From Selenomonas sp. (lineage in GTDB: Bacteria > Bacillota_C > Negativicutes > Selenomonadales > Selenomonadaceae): a DNA stretch of 8,161 bases. Made by a program: the position numbers and the translations under genes. The notes under the pieces are model-generated. The model saw only the letters and a program-made list of their open reading frames with translations. It made no database searches and was not told where the DNA came from. The stretch lies in contig JAGAYB010000254.1 of assembly GCA_017940705.1 (NCBI GenBank), forward strand, positions 1 to 8,161. The letters are read 5' to 3'. Shown here in pieces: positions 1 through 8,137 of the stretch (its first letter is position 1; every line of letters begins with the position of its first letter).

Positions 1-412
1 CCAGCCAGCCGGCAAAGACCACGCCCACGGCCATGCCCTCGGGGATGTTATGGAGGGTTACAGCCAGCAGCAGCATGATGTTCTTCGGCAGGGCGCATTT
101 TATACCCTCGGCCTCCTCAGAATCCATGTGCAAATGGGGAATGATATGGTCAAGGGCCAGCAAAAACAATGTACCTGCCCAAAAGCCAACCACCGCCGGT
201 AAAAAAGCCAGCTTGCCCATGTCCGCACTGCCCTCCATCGCCGGAATCAACAGACTCCAGACAGAAGCCGCCACCATGACGCCTGCGGCAAAGCCGGTCA
301 GTCCCTTTTGTACGCCCGGCTTTAGTTCTTTTTTCAGTATGTAAACACAGGCGGCTCCCAGCGTGGTGCCCAGGAAGGGAATCAACAGCCCCTGCATAAT
401 CTCTATCGACAA
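1..412 (-). CDS. ZIP-family (GufA-like) divalent metal transporter, 3' end cut by window edge
   Basis: Predicted inner-membrane importer of Zn2+ or a related divalent metal. Only the first 137 residues are visible; family members are usually about 230-270 residues, so roughly half is missing. Hydrophobic segments suggest membrane helices near residues 6-26, 37-59, 70-90 and 112-136. The diagnostic ZIP motif HNIPEG lies at residues 121-126 in the fourth helix, where H121, N122 and E125 would contribute metal ligands. A histidine/acid-rich stretch, DHIIPHLHMDSEE (88-100), follows the third helix, as in GufA-type ZIPs. The second metal motif of TM5 would lie outside the window. The start is taken as TTG at 412-410, because AAGGAGG sits 8 nt upstream; an in-frame ATG at 397-395 is the alternative and has a poorer site. 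The gene begins 14 bp after addA and is probably co-transcribed with it. The family call is firm; the metal specificity is not readable. Confidence 0.88.
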   Translation of the reverse strand, partial: MSIEIMQGLLIPFLGTTLGAACVYILKKELKPGVQKGLTGFAAGVMVAASVWSLLIPAMEGSADMGKLAFLPAVVGFWAGTLFLLALDHIIPHLHMDSEEAEGIKCALPKNIMLLLAVTLHNIPEGMAVGVVFAGWL

Positions 413-420
413 CTGTAACG

Positions 421-427
421 CCTCCTT
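421..427 (-). promoter_or_regulatory. Shine-Dalgarno site of the ZIP gene, abutting the addA stop codon
   Basis: On the minus strand AAGGAGG occupies 427-421. It shares base 427 with the last base of the addA TGA stop (429-427). The spacer to the TTG at 412 is 8 nt, which is optimal. This site decides the start: it fits the TTG codon and not the ATG 15 nt further in. Ribosomes finishing addA would cover it, so translational coupling is likely (inference). No promoter or terminator is evident between the two genes. Confidence 0.75.
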
Positions 428-3400
428 CAGCCAGTCTTATCCATGGAAACAAAGCTGCCGTTCTGCAGCAGATACAGGTAGGAACGGGTCACTTTGCGCC
501 CCAGTATATCCTCCACGGCATTTTTATACATATCCAGCTGAATCTGATATCTCCGCCGGATGCGGTCGGGGTCAGTCTGCCGGTCGGTCTTGTAGTCAAT
601 GAGGATAAGCTCCCCTGCCGCCGTTTCCACCAGCAGGTCGATGACACCCTGCGTGAATACCAGTTCATCAGCTTCCTGCACTTCCGGGTAAAAATCCCTG
701 GCCTGCAGCATACGGCTGAAGGGCAGTTCCCGGTAGACATGGGGGGCTGCCTGTACCAGCCGTCCTATTTCTGAAGTGAAGAACCCCTGTATGCCTTTGA
801 TGTAGACCGCCTGTTCCGCGCCTTCCGGCAATATGCCCTTGGCTTCCATGGCGGCTACCTGTTTTTTTATGCCCTGATAGCTGATATCCCCGGCAAAGTC
901 CAGCCGCTGCATGACCGTGTGCATAATCGTACCGCGTTCCATGGCGGTCAGCTTTCGTTCCTGCGTCTGCATAAAGCGCGGCCGCGGCCAGTCGGCTGTA
1001 TCAACTGGGACCGTTTCTGCTGCCGGGGTCTCTGCCGTCACGGCTTCCAGTTCCTCCGCTTCGTTCATGACGATTAACTGTCTGGCGCTGGGTACTTCTT
1101 CATCCCAGACCTGACTGTCAGCAAACCGCCGTTTTATTTCCGTGACGGTGAGCTTGCTGGGGACATTAGCCAGTCCCTTATCCGCATATCGCCAGCCCAA
1201 AAGAGCCTCCACTTTGTCCTTATACGGTGACGGGGGCATGGGCTGCAGGGCCGCTGCCGCCTGCAGCAGTTCGTCCTGCCGGCTTTCCTGTGCTGTGCTG
1301 CCTGACATGTCATTTTCCTGATAAAGGTTAATTTTTATCTGCGCCTCCGGCTCCAGCTGCTTTTCCAGACCGCCTGCAGCACTTATGCCAGCCATTTCCC
1401 ACAAGGGGGCGGCGGCGCTGTGCCGGCTCAGGGCTGCCGCCACCCAGTCAAGATAGCTGTCCGCCTTGGCAATGGCAAAATCCGGCAGCCTGCTTTCTTT
1501 ACCAGCCGCATAACGACAGTAGTTTTGGGCTTTTTTCTCCACGCTTTTGCCCGGCAGGACACCGGTCAGAATCAGTTTCTCCCGGGCTCTTGTCATGGCC
1601 ACATAGAGGATGCGCATTTCTTCCGCCTTGGATTCGGCGCGGATTTTGCCGGCTACGGCGTTCCACGGCAGGGATTTGTAGATTTGCCGTCCTGCCCGGG
1701 AACGCTGGGCAATCCGCACGCCAATCCCCAGCTCCCTATGGTGCAGGAAAGTGCCCTGAGCATCGCGGAGATTGAATTTTTTGGCGATATCCGCCACAAT
1801 CACCACGGGAAATTCCAGCCCCTTGCTGCGATGGATGCTCATAATCTGTACCACGTTTTCGCTGGCACCCAAGGTACGGGCCACAGACAAATCCGTATCA
1901 CGCTTCTGGAGATTTTCAATAAAGCGCAAAAAGCGGAACAGCCCCCGGTAATTGCTGCGCTCAAAGTCAGCGGCCCTGTCGGCCAGCATGCGCAGGTTTG
2001 CCTGCCGCAACAGGCCGCCCTTTAAGCCGCCCACATAGTCATAGTAGCCTGTTTCCCGATAGAGCAGCCAGATGAGTTCCGGCACACTGTGGCTGGCGGC
2101 AAAGCGACGCCACCCGGCCAGTGCTTCCTGCATGGCTGCCGTTCTGGCGGCCAGTTCCTTAGGCAGGCTGCTGTCCAGAGAAAAGCTGGCCAGCAGGCCG
2201 TCATACAAATCTCCCGTAGCCGAGGCCAGACGGATTTGCGTAAGCTCTGTCATGGAAAAGCCGCCGATGGGGGATGCCAGTACCGCCGCCAGCGGAATGT
2301 CCTGTCGCACGTTGTCGATAACCGTCAGCAAGGCCAGCACCAGCCGTACCTCCGGGGCTTCAAAGTAACCGCCGTCCACATCAGCATAGGCCGGAATACT
2401 GTTTTTCCGCAGGGCTTCCAGCAGGATATTGGCCTTGCCGCTCACCGCGCGCAGCAGCACCGCAATATCGCGGTAAGCCAAAGAACGGTAAGCGTTAGTT
2501 TCCTTGTCCTTGACCATATAGCCCTGCTCCATGAGCCGTCCGATACGCCGGGCAATATAGGCAGCTTCCAGATTAAAACCGGACAGGTCAGCACTTTCAT
2601 CATCTTCCAGAGCCGCGCCGTCATTTTCCTGCTGCTCACGGGTGATTATGTCAAGTTCCAAGGCGCCCTCGTCCCCGGCAAAGGTGTGTTCGTGTTCCGG
2701 GTAATCGGCGCCGAAATACAACTTGCTGCGTTCATCGTATTCTATTTCCGCCGCGCCCTTGGTCATAATCTGGTCAAAGATAAAGTTAATGGGTGCCAGC
2801 ACTTCCTGACGGCTGCGGAAATTCTTTTTCATGGTGATGAGCTGATTCCTGTCAGCCTCTCCCGGCACTTCGGGGAAACTTGCATACTTTGCCTGAAACA
2901 GCGTGGGGTCAGCCAGACGGAAACGGTAGATGCTTTGCTTCACATCACCTACGGTAAAGAGGTTGTCCCCTCGCGTGATAAGGTTTAAGATAGCCTCCTG
3001 CACACCGTTGGTGTCCTGATATTCGTCAACCATGATGGACTTGTATTTTTCCTGCAAGGCCAGCGCCGTTTCCGAGGGCAGGATTTTCTCCGCATCCTCT
3101 GCGTCAGCGGTACACAAAATATTCAGGGCAAAATGCTCCAAATCGTTGAAGTCCAGAATGTTGCGTTCTTTTTTCGCCGCCTGCAAGGCCCTGCCAAAAT
3201 CCAGTGTCAGTCCGGCATAGACAGATGCCGTGCGCTGATTGGCGGCAATATCCTCCTCCAGCTGCGTGGCCTGCTGGCTGAGGTAATTTTCGGCAAACTT
3301 CTTCAGCTCTTTTTTCACAGCATCACGGCGTGCGGTAAACTGCTCCCGGATATCCGGGTACAGATTTTTTAAATCACCATAGACCTTGCCGCGCATAGCT

Positions 3401-4296
3401 TTCCAGGAAAATTTGCCGGCCTGCCGTGCCAGTTCGTCCCATTTGCCGCCGTCAGGCTTATTTTCCAGCACGTTAAAGGCTTCACGGATAGCATCAAGAC
3501 CTGCTAAATCCTGCTGAATAAGTTCCGCATAAGGCGCCCAGGCGGCTTTCAGCGCATGGTCGGCACTATCTGCAATAAGGCCTGCCGTTTCCTCATACTG
3601 GCTGATAACCGCCATAAGACCGGTGCGCATTTCCGGCACCGCCGCCGTCAGCCATGGCGAGCCGGCAAGCGTCCGGCCTGTTTTCTCCTGCTGGCCTTGC
3701 AGCCATTTTTCCGGGAAGGGCTGGCTTTGGGCAAAGTTATGCAGGTCAAGGATAGCTTTTTTTACTTCCTCGTCCCCCTTTTCATCGCCGTAATCGTCCA
3801 TAAAGGAAATAAACTCCTCCCATGCCGGCAGCTTTTCGGCTTCCAGAGGATGCTCGTATTTTTCTTCCAGCAGGGCTTCCAAGGTGTCGTTTTTCAGCAG
3901 GACAAGCTCCTGTTCACTGGCCAGACGGAATTTCGGGTCTACGTCCAGTGCCTCGATATGCTGGCGAATCAGCCGCTGGCAGAAGGAATGAAAGGTGCAG
4001 ATATCCGCACCCGTGAGCAGCACCATCTGGCGTTCCAGCTGAGCGGCAGCTTTGGTATCCGTGGCTGCTGCTATTTCTTTTTCCAGCGCTCCTTCAATGC
4101 GTTCGCGCATTTCGGCAGCCGCCGCATTGGTAAAGGTCACCACCAGCAGCTCGTCAACATTCAGTTCCCTTTCGATAAGCTGGCGGATAATACGCTCTAC
4201 CAGCACCTTGGTTTTGCCGGACCCGGCGGCAGCCGCTACCAGAATATTCCTGCCACGCTCATCAATGGCTTTCTGTTGATCCTTGGTGTATAGCAT
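427..4296 (-). CDS. addA: ATP-dependent helicase/nuclease subunit A, AddA
   Basis: Motor and nuclease subunit of the AddAB double-strand-break resection complex. It translocates 3'-5' and its nuclease cuts the 3'-ended strand until Chi is met, after which RecA is loaded. It has 1289 residues, against 1232 in Bacillus subtilis, and appears complete. SF1A helicase motifs, in order: Q motif YTKDQQKAI (3-11); Walker A AAAGSGKT (22-29); Ia VTFTNAAAAEMRER (53-66); ICTFHSFC (99-106); II VDEYQD (423-428); III GDVKQSIYRFR (450-460); IV NFRSR (492-496); V MSIHRSKGLEF (819-829); VI LYVAMTRARE (897-906). The C-terminal RecB-type nuclease shows H1126, D1220 and D1234-Y-K1236. The ATG start at 4296 lies inside the end of addB (35-bp overlap) and is preceded by GAGGA at 8 nt. 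No frameshift or missing catalytic residue was seen. The long open frames on the opposite strand are shadows of this GC-rich gene. Confidence 0.98.
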   Translation of the reverse strand: MLYTKDQQKAIDERGRNILVAAAAGSGKTKVLVERIIRQLIERELNVDELLVVTFTNAAAAEMRERIEGALEKEIAAATDTKAAAQLERQMVLLTGADICTFHSFCQRLIRQHIEALDVDPKFRLASEQELVLLKNDTLEALLEEKYEHPLEAEKLPAWEEFISFMDDYGDEKGDEEVKKAILDLHNFAQSQPFPEKWLQGQQEKTGRTLAGSPWLTAAVPEMRTGLMAVISQYEETAGLIADSADHALKAAWAPYAELIQQDLAGLDAIREAFNVLENKPDGGKWDELARQAGKFSWKAMRGKVYGDLKNLYPDIREQFTARRDAVKKELKKFAENYLSQQATQLEEDIAANQRTASVYAGLTLDFGRALQAAKKERNILDFNDLEHFALNILCTADAEDAEKILPSETALALQEKYKSIMVDEYQDTNGVQEAILNLITRGDNLFTVGDVKQSIYRFRLADPTLFQAKYASFPEVPGEADRNQLITMKKNFRSRQEVLAPINFIFDQIMTKGAAEIEYDERSKLYFGADYPEHEHTFAGDEGALELDIITREQQENDGAALEDDESADLSGFNLEAAYIARRIGRLMEQGYMVKDKETNAYRSLAYRDIAVLLRAVSGKANILLEALRKNSIPAYADVDGGYFEAPEVRLVLALLTVIDNVRQDIPLAAVLASPIGGFSMTELTQIRLASATGDLYDGLLASFSLDSSLPKELAARTAAMQEALAGWRRFAASHSVPELIWLLYRETGYYDYVGGLKGGLLRQANLRMLADRAADFERSNYRGLFRFLRFIENLQKRDTDLSVARTLGASENVVQIMSIHRSKGLEFPVVIVADIAKKFNLRDAQGTFLHHRELGIGVRIAQRSRAGRQIYKSLPWNAVAGKIRAESKAEEMRILYVAMTRAREKLILTGVLPGKSVEKKAQNYCRYAAGKESRLPDFAIAKADSYLDWVAAALSRHSAAAPLWEMAGISAAGGLEKQLEPEAQIKINLYQENDMSGSTAQESRQDELLQAAAALQPMPPSPYKDKVEALLGWRYADKGLANVPSKLTVTEIKRRFADSQVWDEEVPSARQLIVMNEAEELEAVTAETPAAETVPVDTADWPRPRFMQTQERKLTAMERGTIMHTVMQRLDFAGDISYQGIKKQVAAMEAKGILPEGAEQAVYIKGIQGFFTSEIGRLVQAAPHVYRELPFSRMLQARDFYPEVQEADELVFTQGVIDLLVETAAGELILIDYKTDRQTDPDRIRRRYQIQLDMYKNAVEDILGRKVTRSYLYLLQNGSFVSMDKTG

Positions 4297-7200
4297 CGGC
4301 TAAGTCCTCTCTTCCTATCTTTTCCGCCATGCGGCGCTCCATTTCTTCCTCATCAAAATTGCCCACGTCATGATAGGCATAGCCCTCTATCTCCATGTCA
4401 AAACCACAGAGCACGCGGTAATTGCAATAGGTACAGGCCGTGCGTTCCGCATTCTTTTCCTTGCGGATGGGATTTACACGGATGTCGCCTGCCAGTATAG
4501 CCCGGCCTGTGTCTTTGAGGATATAATCCACATAGCCCAGCATCAGTTCAAATTCCTGCGGGGTGCGGATATAGTGTCCGCTGACGGTAGCTTTGGTCAA
4601 TTCCCCACTGTCTTTCGCCTTGGGCTTTATATGTTCCATACTGGCGTCAATGCTGCGGATGACGTCCATATCTGCCAGCACCCAGCCGGGCATGGTGAGC
4701 TTTTTCCTGATTTTGTCCGCCATTTCCTCTTCACTCAGCCGTATATCCGTGGTAAGCGTAGGATTATGCAGCAGGGCATAGAGAATCCCGGCAGGCAGGC
4801 GCTCCTTGTTATCCTGCTGTTTTAAGAGTTCCTGCGCCACCAGTACATAGACCAGCAGCTGGAGTTTCAATCCGTAATAGACCTCAAAGAGATTGATGGC
4901 CGCCTGCCCGGTCTTGTAGTCCAGCACCAAAAAATAGGGATTTTCCTGATGAACGTCCAGACGGTCAATCTGCCCCGTCAGCGACAGGGAAAAGCCGTTG
5001 CCCAAGGGCAGGGGCGTCAGGTGGACTTTATCGCCAGCATGACCGAACCCCTCTTCAAAATAGGCAGGCTGGAACTCCGACATGGCCGCCCATGCGGAGA
5101 GATGGTTTACAGCCTGCAAAGCCGTGGCCTCCATGCGCCGCTTATAATGACGGTAGTCGGGGCGGCTCAGCAGGATTTCACTTTGCAGCCGGGGGGCAAT
5201 CTCTTCCACCAGCGCATGGCAGATGTCAGCGCGCTGCTCCTCGGGTACATCCTGCCAGCGGCGGCCATAGTCACGCGCCACCATTTCGCCGTATTCCCTG
5301 ATGATCTCATGCAAAAGCTGCCCCAAATCCATGTGGCGGAACTCGTAGGTACGCCGTTCTGCCAGTTTCAGGCCGTAGCTGGCAAAATGGGCAAAGGGAC
5401 AGCGGCGGAACTGCTCAAACTGGGTAACACTGCCGCGCAGGAATTTGCCGCGCAAATAGATGGCTCTGGCAAGCTCCTGAGGAATATTTTCCACCTGTGC
5501 TTGGGGCGACAGGCCGGCAAGCGCCAATTTCAAGGGGCGCTGTAAATGCTCCTGTGACAAAGCCCAGTTATAGACATCCTGCCAAAACTCGTCCATCCTG
5601 CCCTCATCACGCTGACCGCGCAGGGCACTGGCCAGTCCCGATACCGCCGGGCCGGGCGCTGCCAGCTGCAGCATATCATGGCGGCCCAGAGTTTCCAGCG
5701 GAATGGACAGCAGTGGCAGCGCGGGAAAACAATGCCGCAACCGTCCCACAAGGGCGGCCGGCTGCAAGCCGCTGCCCTCTTCATCAGCCAAAGAATAGGA
5801 AATCCACAGATAATCGCTGGCTTCGGTAAACCCACGGTAAAGCAGGAATCTTTCACCGAAACTGCGCTCCTGTCCGCCACGGGAAATAACAGGTGTTTCC
5901 CCTTTAGCTGTCGGCATTTTTGCCAGAGCTTCTGACAAATGCAGCCTGTCCGCATCGGTAAACATGCCGTTGTCGGCAATGCGCCGGGGCATTACTCCGG
6001 CATTAGCGCCCAGAATGTAAACAGCCCGTGTACCGGCCAGACTGTTCTGGTCAAAGGAGGCTACGGTCACATAATCAAGCCCCGGCGGAATCAGGGATAA
6101 GCTGACAGCATCAAGGCCATCCCCCAGGACAGCGGCAAAGTCACTCAGGCTCAGCTTTTCCTGACCGCTTATCTCCACGAGCTGGTCAAAAAAAGCCATG
6201 ATATCTGTCCAAATCTGTCGGTGCTCGGCGGCCTCGGCCAAGCGTCCCTCGCCCTCGGCCACTTCCTGCCATTTGGCTAAGTGCGCCGGAACTTCCAGCG
6301 CCACAAGGAAATCATAGAGCGCCTGCACCTGACCTGTCACATTCTCCGCCTGCCGGATTGACTTGTCAAAACTGTCCAAAGCCGCCACTGCCTGCCGCCG
6401 CAGGCCGTCAAGCAAGGCCAGCCGCTGCTGTGTTTCCGCATCGGCCTCCTCTTCCCCCTCCGTCAACGAGTAACGGCGGCGCCAGTTCCACGCCTCAGCC
6501 TGCAGCCAGCGCTTGCGTCCGCGCAGGCCAAACTCCAGCACATAGTTTTCCAGTTTGTCAACGTCTTCCTGTACCAAAGGGAAAAACCCCGTGCGCAGGC
6601 AGCGGAAGATATTTTCGTAGTTCCAGCCCTTCTGCACCACTTCCAGCCCGGAGCGTAAAAGCTCCGCCAGAGGATGATGAATACTGTGCCGCCTGCCGTC
6701 CTGAAAGAAGGGTATGCCGTAATCCTGAAAAACCAGTGGCAAAATGCCGTCATAGTCCTCGGCATTGCGGATGAGAATGCCGATTTCCCGATAGCGCCAG
6801 CCTCTTTCCCGAACCAGACGCAGAATATCGGCTGCCGCCGTCTCCACCTCAATACGGCGGTTAGCCGCCTCCACCAGCTGCAAATCCTCCGGCGCTTCCG
6901 CGGCTGCCTCCACCTGCCCAAACAATTTTGCCTCCAGCCAGCCCAGAGCCGGATTATGGGCGCGGTAATTTTTCGTCAGCAAAGTGACAGGCTGCCAAAA
7001 ACCGGTTTTATCCGGCTCCAGCTCCTGCAATAAGCGGCAGATATTTTCCATGGTGCGGTAGGGACGGTTAAAGAGCCCCGTTTCGCTTTTGTTTTCCGTC
7101 AGCTGGAAATTAACCCGGCCGTCAGGCAGATTTTCCCCCATCATGGGCAGCGTGATATGAACTTTATCTGCCACCGCTAAAATCGCCGCCAGCACATTCA

Positions 7201-7855
7201 TTTCCTGAGGATTGAAAAATACAAAGCCGTCAATCCAGACTTCGGCGCCTTGCAGCAGCTCTGCCTGCGGTATTTTTTCTGCCAGCAGGTTCATCAGATC
7301 CTCGGCATCGTTTTTACGGCCTGCCAAGGCAGCGGCAAATTCATCGGCCAGAGTGCTAAGTTCCCTGACCTTGCCCGAGAGCCGTTCCTGCCCCGTGCCT
7401 ACCATATCCGCCGCCTGCCGCAGAATATCCGTACTCAGACGATAGCTTTTTATTTCCTTGATGGTTTCGGACAGGGTTTCCGTAAAGCCGCGCTGACGGG
7501 CAGCCCGAGCAAACACCGTCAGGTCCTTGTCCTTTTGGTGCTGCAGCAACAGCTTTTGCAGGAGCAGCCGCCGTCCTACATCACTGATACGCGGCAGGTC
7601 ACCGCCGGTCTCTACGAGAATCTGTCGGGCAAAACGCCGGAATCCGAAAACATAGGCACGGAAAAAGCCCTGCCCCGTTTTTTTCATCATGGTGGCAAGT
7701 TCCCGTTCCGTCTTATAGGTCATGTGCTCCGGCAGCAGCAACACAAGAGCAGACCCTAAAGGGCGCTCTGTCATTTCCTGCTGCATAGCCTGCAAGCAGG
7801 CATGGGTCTTGCCTGTTCCGGCACGCCCGATGATGAAATCTAACTTTGCTGTCAT
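4262..7855 (-). CDS. addB: ATP-dependent helicase/deoxyribonuclease subunit B, AddB
   Basis: Partner of AddA. In this family AddB cuts the 5'-ended strand, recognises Chi through a degenerate helicase core, and needs an Fe-S cluster for stability and end binding. It has 1197 residues, against 1166 in Bacillus subtilis. An N-terminal Walker A, GRAGTGKT, spans 10-17, and the other SF1 motifs are degenerate, as expected. Family-typical blocks are VYILGANAGVMPRR (612-625), ERFLLYR (668-674) and SYSLADEEG (686-694). The nuclease residues are H849, D964 in GQIDRLD, and D979-Y-K981. The Fe-S cysteines are C819 (in RRCPF) plus C1141, C1144 and C1150. The C-x2-C-x5-C spacing matches the Bacillus set. 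The ATG start at 7855 has GAGGA (7866-7862) with a 6-nt spacer, and no other good start precedes it. It is the first gene of the unit, with a likely promoter 40-45 bp upstream; its last 35 bp overlap addA. Confidence 0.98.
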   Translation of the reverse strand: MTAKLDFIIGRAGTGKTHACLQAMQQEMTERPLGSALVLLLPEHMTYKTERELATMMKKTGQGFFRAYVFGFRRFARQILVETGGDLPRISDVGRRLLLQKLLLQHQKDKDLTVFARAARQRGFTETLSETIKEIKSYRLSTDILRQAADMVGTGQERLSGKVRELSTLADEFAAALAGRKNDAEDLMNLLAEKIPQAELLQGAEVWIDGFVFFNPQEMNVLAAILAVADKVHITLPMMGENLPDGRVNFQLTENKSETGLFNRPYRTMENICRLLQELEPDKTGFWQPVTLLTKNYRAHNPALGWLEAKLFGQVEAAAEAPEDLQLVEAANRRIEVETAAADILRLVRERGWRYREIGILIRNAEDYDGILPLVFQDYGIPFFQDGRRHSIHHPLAELLRSGLEVVQKGWNYENIFRCLRTGFFPLVQEDVDKLENYVLEFGLRGRKRWLQAEAWNWRRRYSLTEGEEEADAETQQRLALLDGLRRQAVAALDSFDKSIRQAENVTGQVQALYDFLVALEVPAHLAKWQEVAEGEGRLAEAAEHRQIWTDIMAFFDQLVEISGQEKLSLSDFAAVLGDGLDAVSLSLIPPGLDYVTVASFDQNSLAGTRAVYILGANAGVMPRRIADNGMFTDADRLHLSEALAKMPTAKGETPVISRGGQERSFGERFLLYRGFTEASDYLWISYSLADEEGSGLQPAALVGRLRHCFPALPLLSIPLETLGRHDMLQLAAPGPAVSGLASALRGQRDEGRMDEFWQDVYNWALSQEHLQRPLKLALAGLSPQAQVENIPQELARAIYLRGKFLRGSVTQFEQFRRCPFAHFASYGLKLAERRTYEFRHMDLGQLLHEIIREYGEMVARDYGRRWQDVPEEQRADICHALVEEIAPRLQSEILLSRPDYRHYKRRMEATALQAVNHLSAWAAMSEFQPAYFEEGFGHAGDKVHLTPLPLGNGFSLSLTGQIDRLDVHQENPYFLVLDYKTGQAAINLFEVYYGLKLQLLVYVLVAQELLKQQDNKERLPAGILYALLHNPTLTTDIRLSEEEMADKIRKKLTMPGWVLADMDVIRSIDASMEHIKPKAKDSGELTKATVSGHYIRTPQEFELMLGYVDYILKDTGRAILAGDIRVNPIRKEKNAERTACTYCNYRVLCGFDMEIEGYAYHDVGNFDEEEMERRMAEKIGREDLADAIHQGSTESH
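4305..4309 (-). promoter_or_regulatory. addA Shine-Dalgarno site embedded in the addB coding region
   Basis: GAGGA on the minus strand lies 8 nt before the addA ATG, inside the last 50 bases of addB. This placement lets ribosomes translating addB expose or deliver initiation at addA. That would help keep two subunits that form a 1:1 complex in balance. The sequence and spacing are seen directly; coupling is inferred. Confidence 0.65.
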
Positions 7856-7893
7856 ATTTATTCCTCAACTTTATATGTATTTACAAATTGCAA

Positions 7894-7922
7894 ATTATAA
7901 GTTAGTTAGCGCTAAATTTATC
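7894..7922 (-). promoter_or_regulatory. Candidate sigma-A-type promoter for addB-addA-ZIP
   Basis: A perfect TATAAT lies on the minus strand at 7899-7894, in the AT-rich strip upstream of addB. The hexamer 17 bp further upstream (7922-7917) is GATAAA, a poor match to TTGACA, so the -35 element is weak or absent. A start about 7 nt after the -10 would give a leader of roughly 30 nt ending in GAGGA and the addB ATG. A second TATAAA at about 7876-7871 lies closer to the gene but also lacks a good -35. Judged on the -10 match and position only. Confidence 0.45.
7906..7915. promoter_or_regulatory. 10-bp perfect palindrome in the addB promoter spacer
   Basis: TTAGCGCTAA is its own reverse complement and falls between the candidate -10 and -35 elements of the addB promoter. 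A dyad there could be an operator, but it matches neither the Bacillus-type LexA box (CGAAC-N4-GTTCG) nor another operator I recognise. A 10-bp dyad can also arise by chance. A short direct repeat, CAAATT-G-CAAATT (7884-7896), overlaps the -10 region on its downstream side. Confidence 0.25.
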
Positions 7923-7936
7923 CCGTTCATACGCTG

Positions 7937-8137
7937 CACGGGGTTCACGGGGAGTAATTTTTCTGTTTCCGCTAAACGACCCGCCCTGATATTTTTTCCT
8001 GTCCAGTTACCTGCGCCGGGCAGGCCAACGGCACTCCTTTCAGCGTACTTACTTAGCTGATTCCTACGGCGTGCCGGCCTTCGCTGTCGCTCAGGCAGTC
8101 GCTCCAGACAGAAAAACCACTCCCCGTTCGCCCCACG
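7937..8137 (-). repeat. About 200-bp element of nested imperfect inverted repeats, possible structured RNA
   Basis: The outer arms 7937-7966 and 8108-8137 are inverted repeats identical at 23 of 30 bases. Moving inward, further complementary pairs follow in nested order: 7975-7980 with 8098-8103; 7983-7989 with 8091-8096 (one bulged base); 8022-8034 with 8071-8080 (three-base bulge); and 8041-8047 with 8054-8059. A separate CCTGC/GCAGG hairpin (8010-8024) competes with the fourth pair. Read as minus-strand RNA, 27 of 30 outer positions can pair, because four of the seven DNA mismatches become G-U. On the plus strand the same four would be A-C. This fits either a small dispersed palindromic element (MITE- or ERIC-like) or a structured RNA or leader running toward addB. 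No U-tract terminator follows it and no transposase or target duplication was recognised. Identity is unknown. Confidence 0.6.

Noticed and set aside
150..452. 100-codon minus-strand frame overlapping the ZIP gene and the end of addA
   Set aside because: It is in a different frame from the HNIPEG-bearing ZIP reading frame and overlaps the addA C-terminus. It shows no membrane pattern of its own, so it is an out-of-frame shadow.
1420..4293. Long plus-strand open frames (1420-2025, 2089-2988, 3556-4293) opposite addA
   Set aside because: They lie antisense to a gene with every helicase motif intact. Their peptides have no recognisable domain, and long antisense frames are expected in GC-rich coding DNA.
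4370..7759. Plus-strand open frames opposite addB (for example 4370-4825, 4949-5545, 7250-7759)
   Set aside because: These are shadows of addB, with no family motif and no consistent ribosome site.
427..7855. A novel defence or anti-phage system built on the two large helicase/nuclease genes
   Set aside because: Both proteins match housekeeping AddA and AddB over their full length, including the nuclease and Fe-S residues. Nothing in the window suggests a separate defence module.
7722..8060. 112-codon plus-strand frame spanning the start of addB and the inverted-repeat element
   Set aside because: It starts antisense inside addB, and its second half is translated repeat sequence. No good ribosome site or domain was seen.
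7937..8137. Intrinsic terminator, CRISPR array or riboswitch reading of the folded element
   Set aside because: No U-tract follows the stem on either strand, there are no regularly spaced direct repeats, and no known riboswitch core was recognised. The 141-base gap between arms is also too long for a terminator hairpin.
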